Shown: positions 1 through 5,736 of the stretch, piece by piece
Layout of the letters: each line of letters starts with the position of its first letter
Position numbering within the stretch: position 1 is the stretch's first letter
Assembly (NCBI GenBank): GCA_029941175.1
Contig: JAPYRM010000021.1
Span: 1 to 10,687 of the forward strand
Source of the DNA: Halobacteriales archaeon
GTDB taxonomy: Archaea; Halobacteriota; Halobacteria; Halobacteriales; Hikarchaeaceae
DNA length: 10,687 nt
Direction: 5' to 3'
Program-made: the position numbers and the translations under genes
The notes under the pieces: model-generated
Database searches by the model: none
Seen by the model: only the letters and a program-made list of their open reading frames with translations
Told to the model about the DNA's origin: nothing

Positions 1-1103
1 CTCTCGGGTCCGACTTCTATTTTGTTGTCTAGATCCACCCTTACTCGTGCAATTGATCCCCCGCCGGCGCCTATAGATTGGCTTTTAAGCATGGTGCTGT
101 GGACCCTCCAACGATCTACAATGGGCTCAAGATTGTAAGTTCGAGAAGACCCCCCGGCGATCAAGGACAAATCGAAACTGGTCCCCCCCATATCTGCTGC
201 AATCACATTTTCATACCCATAGATACTACCAAGATAAGAGCCACCGACCAGTGCTGAAGCGGGGCCTCCTTTGAACGTATCTATTGCACTTGTTCGGAAA
301 ATTTCTGCAGTACCACCTGTGTTATGAATCATTTGGAGTGGCCTAACATACCCGCGCTGTCTGAGTTCATCTCCGATCCCATACAGCTCGTCGATCATAG
401 ACTGATGGAGATATGCACTTAGCATGGTTGTGATCGTACGTTCATATTCACCGCGCTTTCTACTGATTTCAGAAGATATGAATACGGGTGCACTTCCAAG
501 ATATGCATCAGGGTACTCGTCAGATATTATTTCCCTGACTTTTTGTTCATGGAGAGAATTTCGATGGGACCACGCGAGACACACAGCGAACCCTCGGGCA
601 CCTTGTTCGACTAAATATCTTATTTTATCACGAAGATCTGCCTCATCTATCGGCCGTAGAATTTCGCCTTTGAAATTAATCCTTTCACGGACACCGACAA
701 TCATGTCTTGAGAAACTATGGGCTCGGGTTTATCAGAACGTGAAACGTTTCGTTGTTCGTGTACAGTCATCCCATCGGTCCATTGGGATCCACGCCCAAT
801 GGCGACTATATCTTCAAGCCCATTGGTGACAAGAACTCCAATCTTTGAACCACTCCGTGAAATTAGTTTATTTAACGCAAAAGTGGTAGAATATCGAATT
901 GCAGCTGCGTTGGCAATTAAGTCGTTTGAGTCTACATTTAGATCCCTAGATGCAGAAGCAATAGAATTGAGAAATCCAAGAGAGAGGTCATGACTAGTAG
1001 TTTCTGCCTTTCCAGTGGCTATATCTCCGTTTGAGCGGATGAAACAGTCAGTAAAGGTCCCACCAATGTCGACATCAATGGTTGTGTTAAGCTTTTTTGT
1101 CAT
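1..1103 (-). CDS. HyuA-type ATPase subunit of a hydantoinase / acetone-carboxylase-like enzyme (partial; C-terminal part beyond left edge)
   Basis: Not in any complete open frame because its stop lies off the left edge; 367 codons are visible. The protein opens with the ASKHA-type nucleotide-binding motif DIGGTFTD (residues 12-19). It also has KGGPASALVGG (278-288), ADMGGTSFD (303-311) and SIGAGGGSIA (343-352), the hallmarks of the HyuA / acetone carboxylase beta family, whose members run to roughly 650-720 residues, so about half is present. In that family this subunit binds and hydrolyses ATP to activate the substrate (and bicarbonate in the carboxylases). The ATG at 1103-1101 overlaps the stop of the gamma-like gene as ATGA and no Shine-Dalgarno is seen, so translation is probably coupled. 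The gamma-like neighbour and the HyuB-type gene upstream favour a carboxylase over a hydantoinase or 5-oxoprolinase. The family call is secure; the substrate is unknown. Confidence 0.9.
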   Translation of the reverse strand, partial: MTKKLNTTIDVDIGGTFTDCFIRSNGDIATGKAETTSHDLSLGFLNSIASASRDLNVDSNDLIANAAAIRYSTTFALNKLISRSGSKIGVLVTNGLEDIVAIGRGSQWTDGMTVHEQRNVSRSDKPEPIVSQDMIVGVRERINFKGEILRPIDEADLRDKIRYLVEQGARGFAVCLAWSHRNSLHEQKVREIISDEYPDAYLGSAPVFISSEISRKRGEYERTITTMLSAYLHQSMIDELYGIGDELRQRGYVRPLQMIHNTGGTAEIFRTSAIDTFKGGPASALVGGSYLGSIYGYENVIAADMGGTSFDLSLIAGGSSRTYNLEPIVDRWRVHSTMLKSQSIGAGGGSIARVRVDLDNKIEVGPE

Positions 1104-1456
1104 GGTTTAACACGCAAGTTATGAGAATTTCCAGATATTTTCTTACGAAGTTTGTCGATATCTATATCTATATCGTGGGTTATGGGGTGACCGAGAGGTA
1201 GGTATTCATTTTCAATCATAACTCCACAATGAGGACAATAAAACTCAATAATTTTGCACCAATTGGAGTCGGGGGCGAATTTATAGTCAGAGTCGATCTC
1301 GGAATGGTGCACTTCAGAAGGATCTCTTTCTGCTACTGCACATCCAATTTTATAATTTGAATCGCAAGCTACCAAATCGCCATCACAAGTGCTACAGACC
1401 CACATTTCAGAATCTAAGTTTATATCTAGATAAGGAGTGATTTCGACAGATACCAT
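1100..1456 (-). CDS. Acetone/acetophenone carboxylase gamma-subunit-like zinc-binding protein
   Basis: A 118-residue protein with two CxxC pairs, WVCSTC (C21, C24) and YCPHCG (C74, C77), suited to bind one zinc ion. A conserved-looking segment follows: Y-L-P-L-G-H-P (85-91) and then D-I-D-I-D-I-D (95-101). This arrangement matches my recollection of the small gamma subunit of acetone carboxylase and the corresponding small subunit of acetophenone carboxylase. Those proteins carry a four-Cys zinc site and end in a G-x-P...DI-D stretch. It is shorter than the acetone carboxylase gamma chain (about 165-170 residues) and nearer the acetophenone carboxylase type. It overlaps the HyuA-type gene by four bases (ATGA), implying a stoichiometric complex. 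It has its own TATA-like box at 1479-1486 and no evident leader. C31, C39 and C67 are extra cysteines. A generic rubredoxin-like zinc ribbon is the alternative, but the position between HyuA and HyuB homologs argues for the subunit call. Confidence 0.75.
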   Translation of the reverse strand: MVSVEITPYLDINLDSEMWVCSTCDGDLVACDSNYKIGCAVAERDPSEVHHSEIDSDYKFAPDSNWCKIIEFYCPHCGVMIENEYLPLGHPITHDIDIDIDKLRKKISGNSHNLRVKP

Positions 1457-1478
1457 ATGTAGTAGTGGCAGATGGAGG

Positions 1479-1486
1479 ATAAAAAT
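1479..1486 (-). promoter_or_regulatory. TATA-like box for the gamma / HyuA pair
   Basis: On the minus strand this reads TTTTTATC, preceded by TTAAA, and is centred about 26 bases before the ATG at 1456. That spacing puts transcription initiation at or near the start codon, so the mRNA would be leaderless. The site sits inside the 40-base gap after the dehydrogenase stop, so the downstream pair can be transcribed separately. Confidence 0.5.
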
Positions 1487-1496
1487 TTAATGAAGT

Positions 1497-2291
1497 TCAA
1501 TAGTAACCGTATGCGGTCCACCCACCATCAACAGGAAGAATGGCACCAGTAACGTCTGGGATTTTATCAGAAGCTAGAAATGCAACAGATTCTGTGATAG
1601 ATTTGAGCGAGGTTAGGCGGTGAGTTGGAGTTCGTGCTAAAATTGAATCTAAATCGGCCCCACCACCTATTGTCCTTACAGTTTCCGTCCCAAGGGCTCT
1701 ATCAGTGGTTCGGTCTTTTTCTACAAAATTAGGTGCTACTGCGTTGACTCTGACTCCGCTAGAAGCCCATTCAATGGCAAATACTTTTGTTAACATGTTG
1801 ATCGCGGCTTTTGCGGTACTATACCCAGTTCGATATGGAAATGCAGCAAATCCGGCGTTTGAAGAGATATTTACGATAGCACCTTGTTTTTGTTCCAACA
1901 TAGGGATTGCAGCTATTTTCGAACATAAATAGGTTCCCTGTACATGGACATCCATGACACGGTTCCATTCTTCTAGTGATTGGTCAATGGAAGGGATTGA
2001 TTTTTGAAAGATTCCTGCGTTATTGACTAGTACATCAAGAGAATCACAGTTTTTGAGTGTGAAATCGACCATGGATTTGACAGACGCTTCGTCCCTCACG
2101 TCTACTTGTATTGCATGTGGAGTTCCAGATCCATTGAGAGATTCTGCGGTTTCTTTTGCTTGAGTTAAGTCTATATCTGCGACCACAACATTCCCGCCGC
2201 CGTTCATAAAACGGGTTGCTATTGCTTTCCCAACTCCATTTGCAGCCCCTGTAACAATAATAGTTTTTCCAGAAAAATCAGAAGGTTCCAT
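1497..2291 (-). CDS. Short-chain dehydrogenase/reductase (SDR), probably NAD-dependent alcohol dehydrogenase
   Basis: A 264-residue classical SDR. The cofactor motif TGAANGVG is at residues 14-21. An acidic residue at the end of beta-2 (VVVADID, D39) favours NAD(H) over NADP(H). The NNAG motif is at 90-93 and the catalytic residues are S144, Y157 and K161 in YSTAK. The C-terminal ILPVDGGW is typical of the family. The tetrad Asn position, usually V-N-x-x-G, reads V-H-V-Q-G (H116), a substitution I believe occurs in some SDR subfamilies. I start at 2291 rather than at an in-frame Met 18 codons upstream: 2291 gives the usual distance to the glycine motif and has a T/A-rich box about 27 bases upstream. 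Lying between HyuB and gamma/HyuA genes, it parallels the 1-phenylethanol dehydrogenase (an SDR) encoded with bacterial acetophenone carboxylase. An alcohol-to-ketone step feeding the carboxylase is therefore plausible, but the substrate is inferred from context only. Confidence 0.88.
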   Translation of the reverse strand: MEPSDFSGKTIIVTGAANGVGKAIATRFMNGGGNVVVADIDLTQAKETAESLNGSGTPHAIQVDVRDEASVKSMVDFTLKNCDSLDVLVNNAGIFQKSIPSIDQSLEEWNRVMDVHVQGTYLCSKIAAIPMLEQKQGAIVNISSNAGFAAFPYRTGYSTAKAAINMLTKVFAIEWASSGVRVNAVAPNFVEKDRTTDRALGTETVRTIGGGADLDSILARTPTHRLTSLKSITESVAFLASDKIPDVTGAILPVDGGWTAYGYY

Positions 2292-2314
2292 GAAGGTGTA
2301 GAGATCTGTAATAG

Positions 2315-2322
2315 TAATTAAA
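2315..2322 (-). promoter_or_regulatory. TATA-like box for the SDR gene
   Basis: TTTAATTA on the minus strand, about 24-31 bases before the ATG at 2291, in the 62-base gap after the HyuB-type gene. It is weaker than the boxes of the other genes but correctly spaced for a leaderless transcript. Confidence 0.35.
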
Positions 2323-2335
2323 GTTGTATATTTGG

Positions 2336-2348
2336 AAAAAAGCAAAAA
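2336..2348 (-). terminator. Possible archaeal poly-T terminator after the HyuB-type gene
   Basis: Six bases past the HyuB stop (TAG at 2356-2354), the minus strand reads TTTTTGCTTTTTT. Two closely spaced T-runs and no hairpin form the kind of signal that suffices for intrinsic termination by archaeal RNA polymerase. It precedes the SDR promoter candidate and fits separate transcription of the two genes. Confidence 0.4.
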
Positions 2349-2353
2349 GTGGG

Positions 2354-4360
2354 CTAAAATGTAGAAACGGGTATTGGAGGGCTTTGTTTAGACCAAGTAT
2401 TAGAAAAGGTGCCGTACGCAGTTCCACGAGATAGACGGGATTGTAATTCTGCAGTCCTAAGTTTAGAGGTTTCATTTAGATCTAAAACGCCGTCTCGGAT
2501 GCAAACATGATAAACATTTTTTGCAGTCCATTCGGAGATAAGACGTTTATTTAAATCAGAAAGGACGTCGGCAGGATCACGTTCGAGCGAATCTCCAAAA
2601 CCACCGCCTCCAGAAGAGAGAGTTATCCAAATATCTCCCGTTTCGAGGGTCCTATTGCTCCGATTAATCCGTTCAAACCGATAATCACCAGAAATGGATT
2701 TGTCAACAACCATTTCTCGGACGGAAACTGGGAAATCAATTCCATTCTTTAAAAGGTCTAGTGCGTTACTCCCAATAATAGATATTCCAGGTAGTGAGGT
2801 CGAGGCATACCCCCCGAATACACCATTGTCATGGGGAATTCTAGACCCTTTCCCACGAGAAGTTACTTCGACAGGACCGGAAAGGACTACATTGACATTT
2901 TGAGTTCCAACTCCACCTCTATATTTACCAAACCCATGTGCATCGTTGAAATGCCTTCTTGTCAGCCCAAGGAAAATTCCATGCTCTTCAAAGTCTTCAA
3001 GATTGTTTGTTTTTCCCCAGGGAGAGTAAAAGAATCCGTGTGCGTTCATACCGTCTTTGTCGTGGCGCGCCCCTTGGCCATCGGTGTTAAGTGTGAAAGA
3101 GAATCCATCTGCTACTTTTGTCCCGATACTGTTGGTTCCTTTGAAAGACCCACCTCCTGAATGAGCACTAGGGGCTGCAACAGCACGTGCAGGATCTGTG
3201 GAATAAAGTAAGCGTGTGAAAGCGTCGAAACAAAGAGAGATAACAGATCTCCCTAAATAAACGCAATTACAAACAGATTTCTCAGGCCCAGCATTAAGGA
3301 GAGAACCATCAGGCACTTCAAAAGTGAAAGGTACCAAAGTGCCGGTAGAAACAGGAAGGTCATAGAAAACGTAGGGGTACAGATATGTTGCGAGAAATGC
3401 AGCTACACCATGTCCATAGGTATTGTAAGATCCGTCACACTCGGGGGATGTTCCAGTGAAGTCTAGATGGATTGAATCTCCTTTTTTGTGTACAGATAAT
3501 GCAACTTTTAACAAGGTTTCATCTTTGCCAGTAGTATCGACGAAAGCGACGGATTTGTAGACCCCATCGGTCCAAGAAGAGATTCTAGCCCTTGCTCCCG
3601 ATTCTGCAGCATCAATCATTTTTCGGAAGAGTCCGTGGAGATGTTCGGGTCCAATTTCTTGGGCCAATTCTAGGACCCTATGGCGTAGTTTGTCTGTAGC
3701 GGTGCACCTTGCTCGGACGTCTATTTCTTGCATCAGGGGTGCCCGAGAAATGAAATTGACCATCATATCCATCAAATCGTCTCTAATTTCGTAATTCTCG
3801 GCGATTTTAATTGGAGTGAGACGCATGCCTTCGTCGTGTCGAGAGGTTGCTGTTTGTGGCATGCCCCCGGGCTCAATAGCTCCTGTTTCTGGTTGGTGGA
3901 CTGCAGCAGAGCTCCAAGCTATCAATTCGTTTTCAAAGAAAATGGGCATAATTGCGATTTGATCGGGATTATGTAAACCGCCAACAAGTGCTTCATTGGT
4001 GTAGAAAATATCTCCAGGGCGCACTTTGACATTGGAGTTTCCGTTGATATGTAAATCAATTATATATTTTACGGGCAATTGGGCTATAGCAGCGTGGATG
4101 TAAGTGCCACAGCTAGCAGTGACTAGATCTCCTTTTGCATTATGCAACCCGACTACTAAATCTCCAGATCGAAGTAATGACGAAACCCCAGTTCGAACAA
4201 ATACCGTTCTAGCTTCATCGAGTGCCACGTCTAACTTATTAGAATAGACCTCATACATCCCAGGTGGAATTTTTGCCGCATACTCGAGCTCTTTTTTTGT
4301 CGCAGGTTCGGTTTGCATCCATCCCTTCATTGAAACTTGTATGGCTGCGTAATCTAACAT
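2354..4360 (-). CDS. HyuB-type catalytic subunit (hydantoinase B / acetone carboxylase alpha family)
   Basis: A 668-residue full-length member of the HyuB / acetone carboxylase alpha family. The metal-site region reads GGLHNPD (H130, D133), then AAVH (H155), matching the H-x-x-D plus distal His that bind manganese in acetone carboxylase. Other family blocks are DFTGTSPECDGSYN (300-313), SGGGSFKG (401-408), RGGVGTQNVNVV (481-492) and the C-terminal SSGGGGFGDSLERDP (582-596). Some 70 residues follow the last block. The start at 4360 is preferred to a frame-open Met at 4486, which lies inside the preceding bicupin gene. The 4360 ATG is followed by the conserved N-terminal region and has a strong TATA-like box 24-30 bases upstream. 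Family members activate a carbonyl or amide substrate using ATP from the HyuA subunit. With a gamma-type protein encoded nearby, a ketone or aromatic-ketone carboxylase is favoured over a hydantoinase. The natural substrate cannot be read from sequence. Confidence 0.9.
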   Translation of the reverse strand: MLDYAAIQVSMKGWMQTEPATKKELEYAAKIPPGMYEVYSNKLDVALDEARTVFVRTGVSSLLRSGDLVVGLHNAKGDLVTASCGTYIHAAIAQLPVKYIIDLHINGNSNVKVRPGDIFYTNEALVGGLHNPDQIAIMPIFFENELIAWSSAAVHQPETGAIEPGGMPQTATSRHDEGMRLTPIKIAENYEIRDDLMDMMVNFISRAPLMQEIDVRARCTATDKLRHRVLELAQEIGPEHLHGLFRKMIDAAESGARARISSWTDGVYKSVAFVDTTGKDETLLKVALSVHKKGDSIHLDFTGTSPECDGSYNTYGHGVAAFLATYLYPYVFYDLPVSTGTLVPFTFEVPDGSLLNAGPEKSVCNCVYLGRSVISLCFDAFTRLLYSTDPARAVAAPSAHSGGGSFKGTNSIGTKVADGFSFTLNTDGQGARHDKDGMNAHGFFYSPWGKTNNLEDFEEHGIFLGLTRRHFNDAHGFGKYRGGVGTQNVNVVLSGPVEVTSRGKGSRIPHDNGVFGGYASTSLPGISIIGSNALDLLKNGIDFPVSVREMVVDKSISGDYRFERINRSNRTLETGDIWITLSSGGGGFGDSLERDPADVLSDLNKRLISEWTAKNVYHVCIRDGVLDLNETSKLRTAELQSRLSRGTAYGTFSNTWSKQSPPIPVSTF

Positions 4361-4383
4361 AGAGGTGTGTTGGAGAGAAGAGG

Positions 4384-4390
4384 ATATAAA
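4384..4390 (-). promoter_or_regulatory. TATA box for the HyuB-type gene
   Basis: TTTATAT on the minus strand, 24-30 bases before the ATG at 4360, preceded by an A-rich stretch. This is a strong archaeal promoter match and implies a leaderless message starting at the chosen ATG. Confidence 0.6.
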
Positions 4391-4395
4391 TTTTA

Positions 4396-4410
4396 TACTT
4401 TTGAAAAGTA
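4396..4410. promoter_or_regulatory. 15-bp palindrome immediately upstream of the HyuB TATA box (operator candidate)
   Basis: The sequence TACTTTTGAAAAGTA is a perfect inverted repeat: seven-base arms TACTTTT/AAAAGTA around one central base. It sits at about -36 to -50 from the HyuB start, abutting the TFB-recognition side of the TATA box and starting within a few bases of the bicupin-1 stop. Position and symmetry suit a dimeric regulator site. Chance occurrence in AT-rich DNA cannot be excluded. Confidence 0.35.
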
Positions 4411-4412
4411 GA

Positions 4413-5582
4413 TTATATTGCTGTTGATTTTTCAGAATCGTCGAGTGCGTCGTATTCTGGACAGTTCTCCAACTGTTCAAATCCACACCCCAGATCTAAC
4501 CACCCGAGCTCATATCCGTGAGAGGGTTCTGTAACAACTATTTTTGCTGGGTTTTCAGGATCGTCGTTGAAATGTTGGAACTGGCATCCTTCGGGAGATA
4601 GAGGTATTGCCATATAATCTTCTGAGTCCCATTCGAGACGTTTTGGCCCATCCTTGTATCGGGCCCCATCTATGATAGTATGCCCTTTTCCTTTCAGTAT
4701 ATAGTGAACCAAACCGCCTTGTCTATGTTGCTTTCCACTACGACTACCAGGTGGAATTTCCTGGATATAGAACAGCAAAGATCGCATGGACCTATCCTCA
4801 AATGAAGGGTGCAGATACCATTTCATTTTTCCTTGAGGGTTGATCTCGTATTCTAAATCATCACCTCTAATGACAGCCCAATTTCCAGCTTCTTGGGCCT
4901 GGGCAACCATTTTTCGGTAGTTGTTTCGTAGAACAACTAAATCGTCGTATAATGTGTTGGTCTTTTTAGGAGGAGTGTAGTCGGCCCAATCTGCATAATC
5001 AAAGTCTAGGAACAAATCATAGTGATCGTCATAAGCTTCGAAGGTTTCTGCAGCCATCATGTGTGAGTGTTTTTCTTGCCATTCTTTGTAAACTTCGTTT
5101 TGAGTAAGCTCCGCCCCAAGTTCTTCTAGATAGGGCACATGAATAAACGCAATCCACTCTGCGGGATCGTCAGGACCCCTCATATTGAAATGTTGGTGTT
5201 CAATTCCACCTGGTTTTATAGGAAGAATAATGAGGTCTTCAGGACCCCAGGGATGGCGAACGTCGTCAACTAATGTTTCTCCAGATCCCCGCAACCCAAG
5301 GATGACAAGACTACCCTGGTGGGTGTGACGACCGTTTCTATCTTCGATGGTTTTTCTAAAAACAAGTCGGTCAGGAAGTACCGCGTCTGGTTTAAGAGGG
5401 GTCGAGTAATATTTAGACCTCCCATTTCTCCCGATTTGCCAAGGGACATCAGAAGACTTGGTTACATGAGGTAGCTCTGTTCGGTCTCGGATTATTTTCA
5501 AATATTCAAGAAAATTTTCATAGAAACCAGCTGGTTCTGGTTCTTGTTCTCTAATATGGGTTCTTTCTTTCTGATCTGCCAT
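4413..5582 (-). CDS. Bicupin protein 1, gentisate-dioxygenase-like
   Basis: A 389-residue protein with two cupin domains. The N-terminal cupin has RHTHQG (H86, H88) and PGGIEHQHFN (H129, H131), then EWIAFIHVP. The spacing and the trailing W...P segment recall the iron-binding first cupin of gentisate 1,2-dioxygenase and 1-hydroxy-2-naphthoate dioxygenase, which use His-x-His plus a later His. The second cupin has GSRSGKQHRQGG (H286) and FQHFN (H337) and looks less complete as a metal site. The acidic segment between the cupins is rich in Asp and Tyr. I start at 5582, not at an in-frame ATG 24 bases upstream: the paralog begins at the equivalent MVSQKERTH, and the upstream ATG falls inside the TATA-like box. 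It is encoded just upstream of the HyuB-type gene. Ring-cleaving activity is an inference; a non-catalytic or isomerase-type cupin remains possible. Confidence 0.85.
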   Translation of the reverse strand: MADQKERTHIREQEPEPAGFYENFLEYLKIIRDRTELPHVTKSSDVPWQIGRNGRSKYYSTPLKPDAVLPDRLVFRKTIEDRNGRHTHQGSLVILGLRGSGETLVDDVRHPWGPEDLIILPIKPGGIEHQHFNMRGPDDPAEWIAFIHVPYLEELGAELTQNEVYKEWQEKHSHMMAAETFEAYDDHYDLFLDFDYADWADYTPPKKTNTLYDDLVVLRNNYRKMVAQAQEAGNWAVIRGDDLEYEINPQGKMKWYLHPSFEDRSMRSLLFYIQEIPPGSRSGKQHRQGGLVHYILKGKGHTIIDGARYKDGPKRLEWDSEDYMAIPLSPEGCQFQHFNDDPENPAKIVVTEPSHGYELGWLDLGCGFEQLENCPEYDALDDSEKSTAI

Positions 5583-5603
5583 GGGAGGAGGTAGTACGCG
5601 GTA

Positions 5604-5613
5604 CATTATAATG
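5604..5613 (-). promoter_or_regulatory. TATA-like box for bicupin 1
   Basis: CATTATAATG, itself a perfect 10-base palindrome, spans -22 to -31 relative to the ATG at 5582. It supports a leaderless transcript and the choice of 5582 as the start. The bases between it and the ATG are pyrimidine-rich on the coding strand, with no Shine-Dalgarno. Confidence 0.5.
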
Positions 5614-5670
5614 ATGATGGATAGAGAATGGCAGGGAATGCGTCTTTAATGAATATTAGAGAATTATTAA

Positions 5671-5698
5671 GTCGACGGTTGACTATTCTTGGATCGAC
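5671..5698. promoter_or_regulatory. Clustered TCGAC/TTGAC copies in the divergent intergenic region
   Basis: Within the 154 bases between the divergent bicupin-1 and CDC48 starts, the sequence reads GTCGAC, then GGTTGAC, then after ten bases TCGAC. The first two form an imperfect inverted repeat (GTCGAC-G-GTTGAC). The cluster ends about ten bases before the CDC48 TATA-like box. This is a possible binding site for a shared regulator, on weak evidence. Confidence 0.15.
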
Positions 5699-5708
5699 AT
5701 AGGAAGAT

Positions 5709-5715
5709 CTATATT
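5709..5715 (+). promoter_or_regulatory. TATA-like box for the CDC48-like gene
   Basis: CTATATT lies 22-28 bases before the ATG at 5737, consistent with a leaderless transcript. It supports 5737 as the start over the in-frame TTG at 5689, which is upstream of the box. Confidence 0.5.
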
Positions 5716-5736
5716 GGAGATACTAGAATTTCATGT

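Noticed and set aside
424..993. Two plus-strand open frames of 95 and 91 codons
   Set aside because: They are antisense to the clearly coding HyuA-type gene, have no family motifs, and are Ser/Arg-rich as typical for antisense shadows.
2292..2345. An 18-residue N-terminal extension of the SDR
   Set aside because: It would cross the TATA-like box and put the glycine motif unusually far from the N-terminus.
1..4360. Annotating the HyuA/HyuB pair as a hydantoinase or 5-oxoprolinase
   Set aside because: The gamma-subunit-like gene overlapping HyuA, and the SDR between the genes, fit a carboxylase better. The substrate remains open.
4361..4486. A 42-residue N-terminal extension of the HyuB-type protein
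   Set aside because: It overlaps the end of bicupin 1 and crosses the HyuB promoter; the family-like sequence begins after 4360.
5583..5606. An in-frame upstream ATG extending bicupin 1 by eight residues
   Set aside because: It lies inside the TATA-like box, and the paralog begins at the position equivalent to 5582.
5689..5736. A 16-residue N-terminal extension of the CDC48-like protein from a TTG codon
   Set aside because: It lies upstream of or across the TATA-like box, and the extension does not resemble a CDC48 N-terminus.
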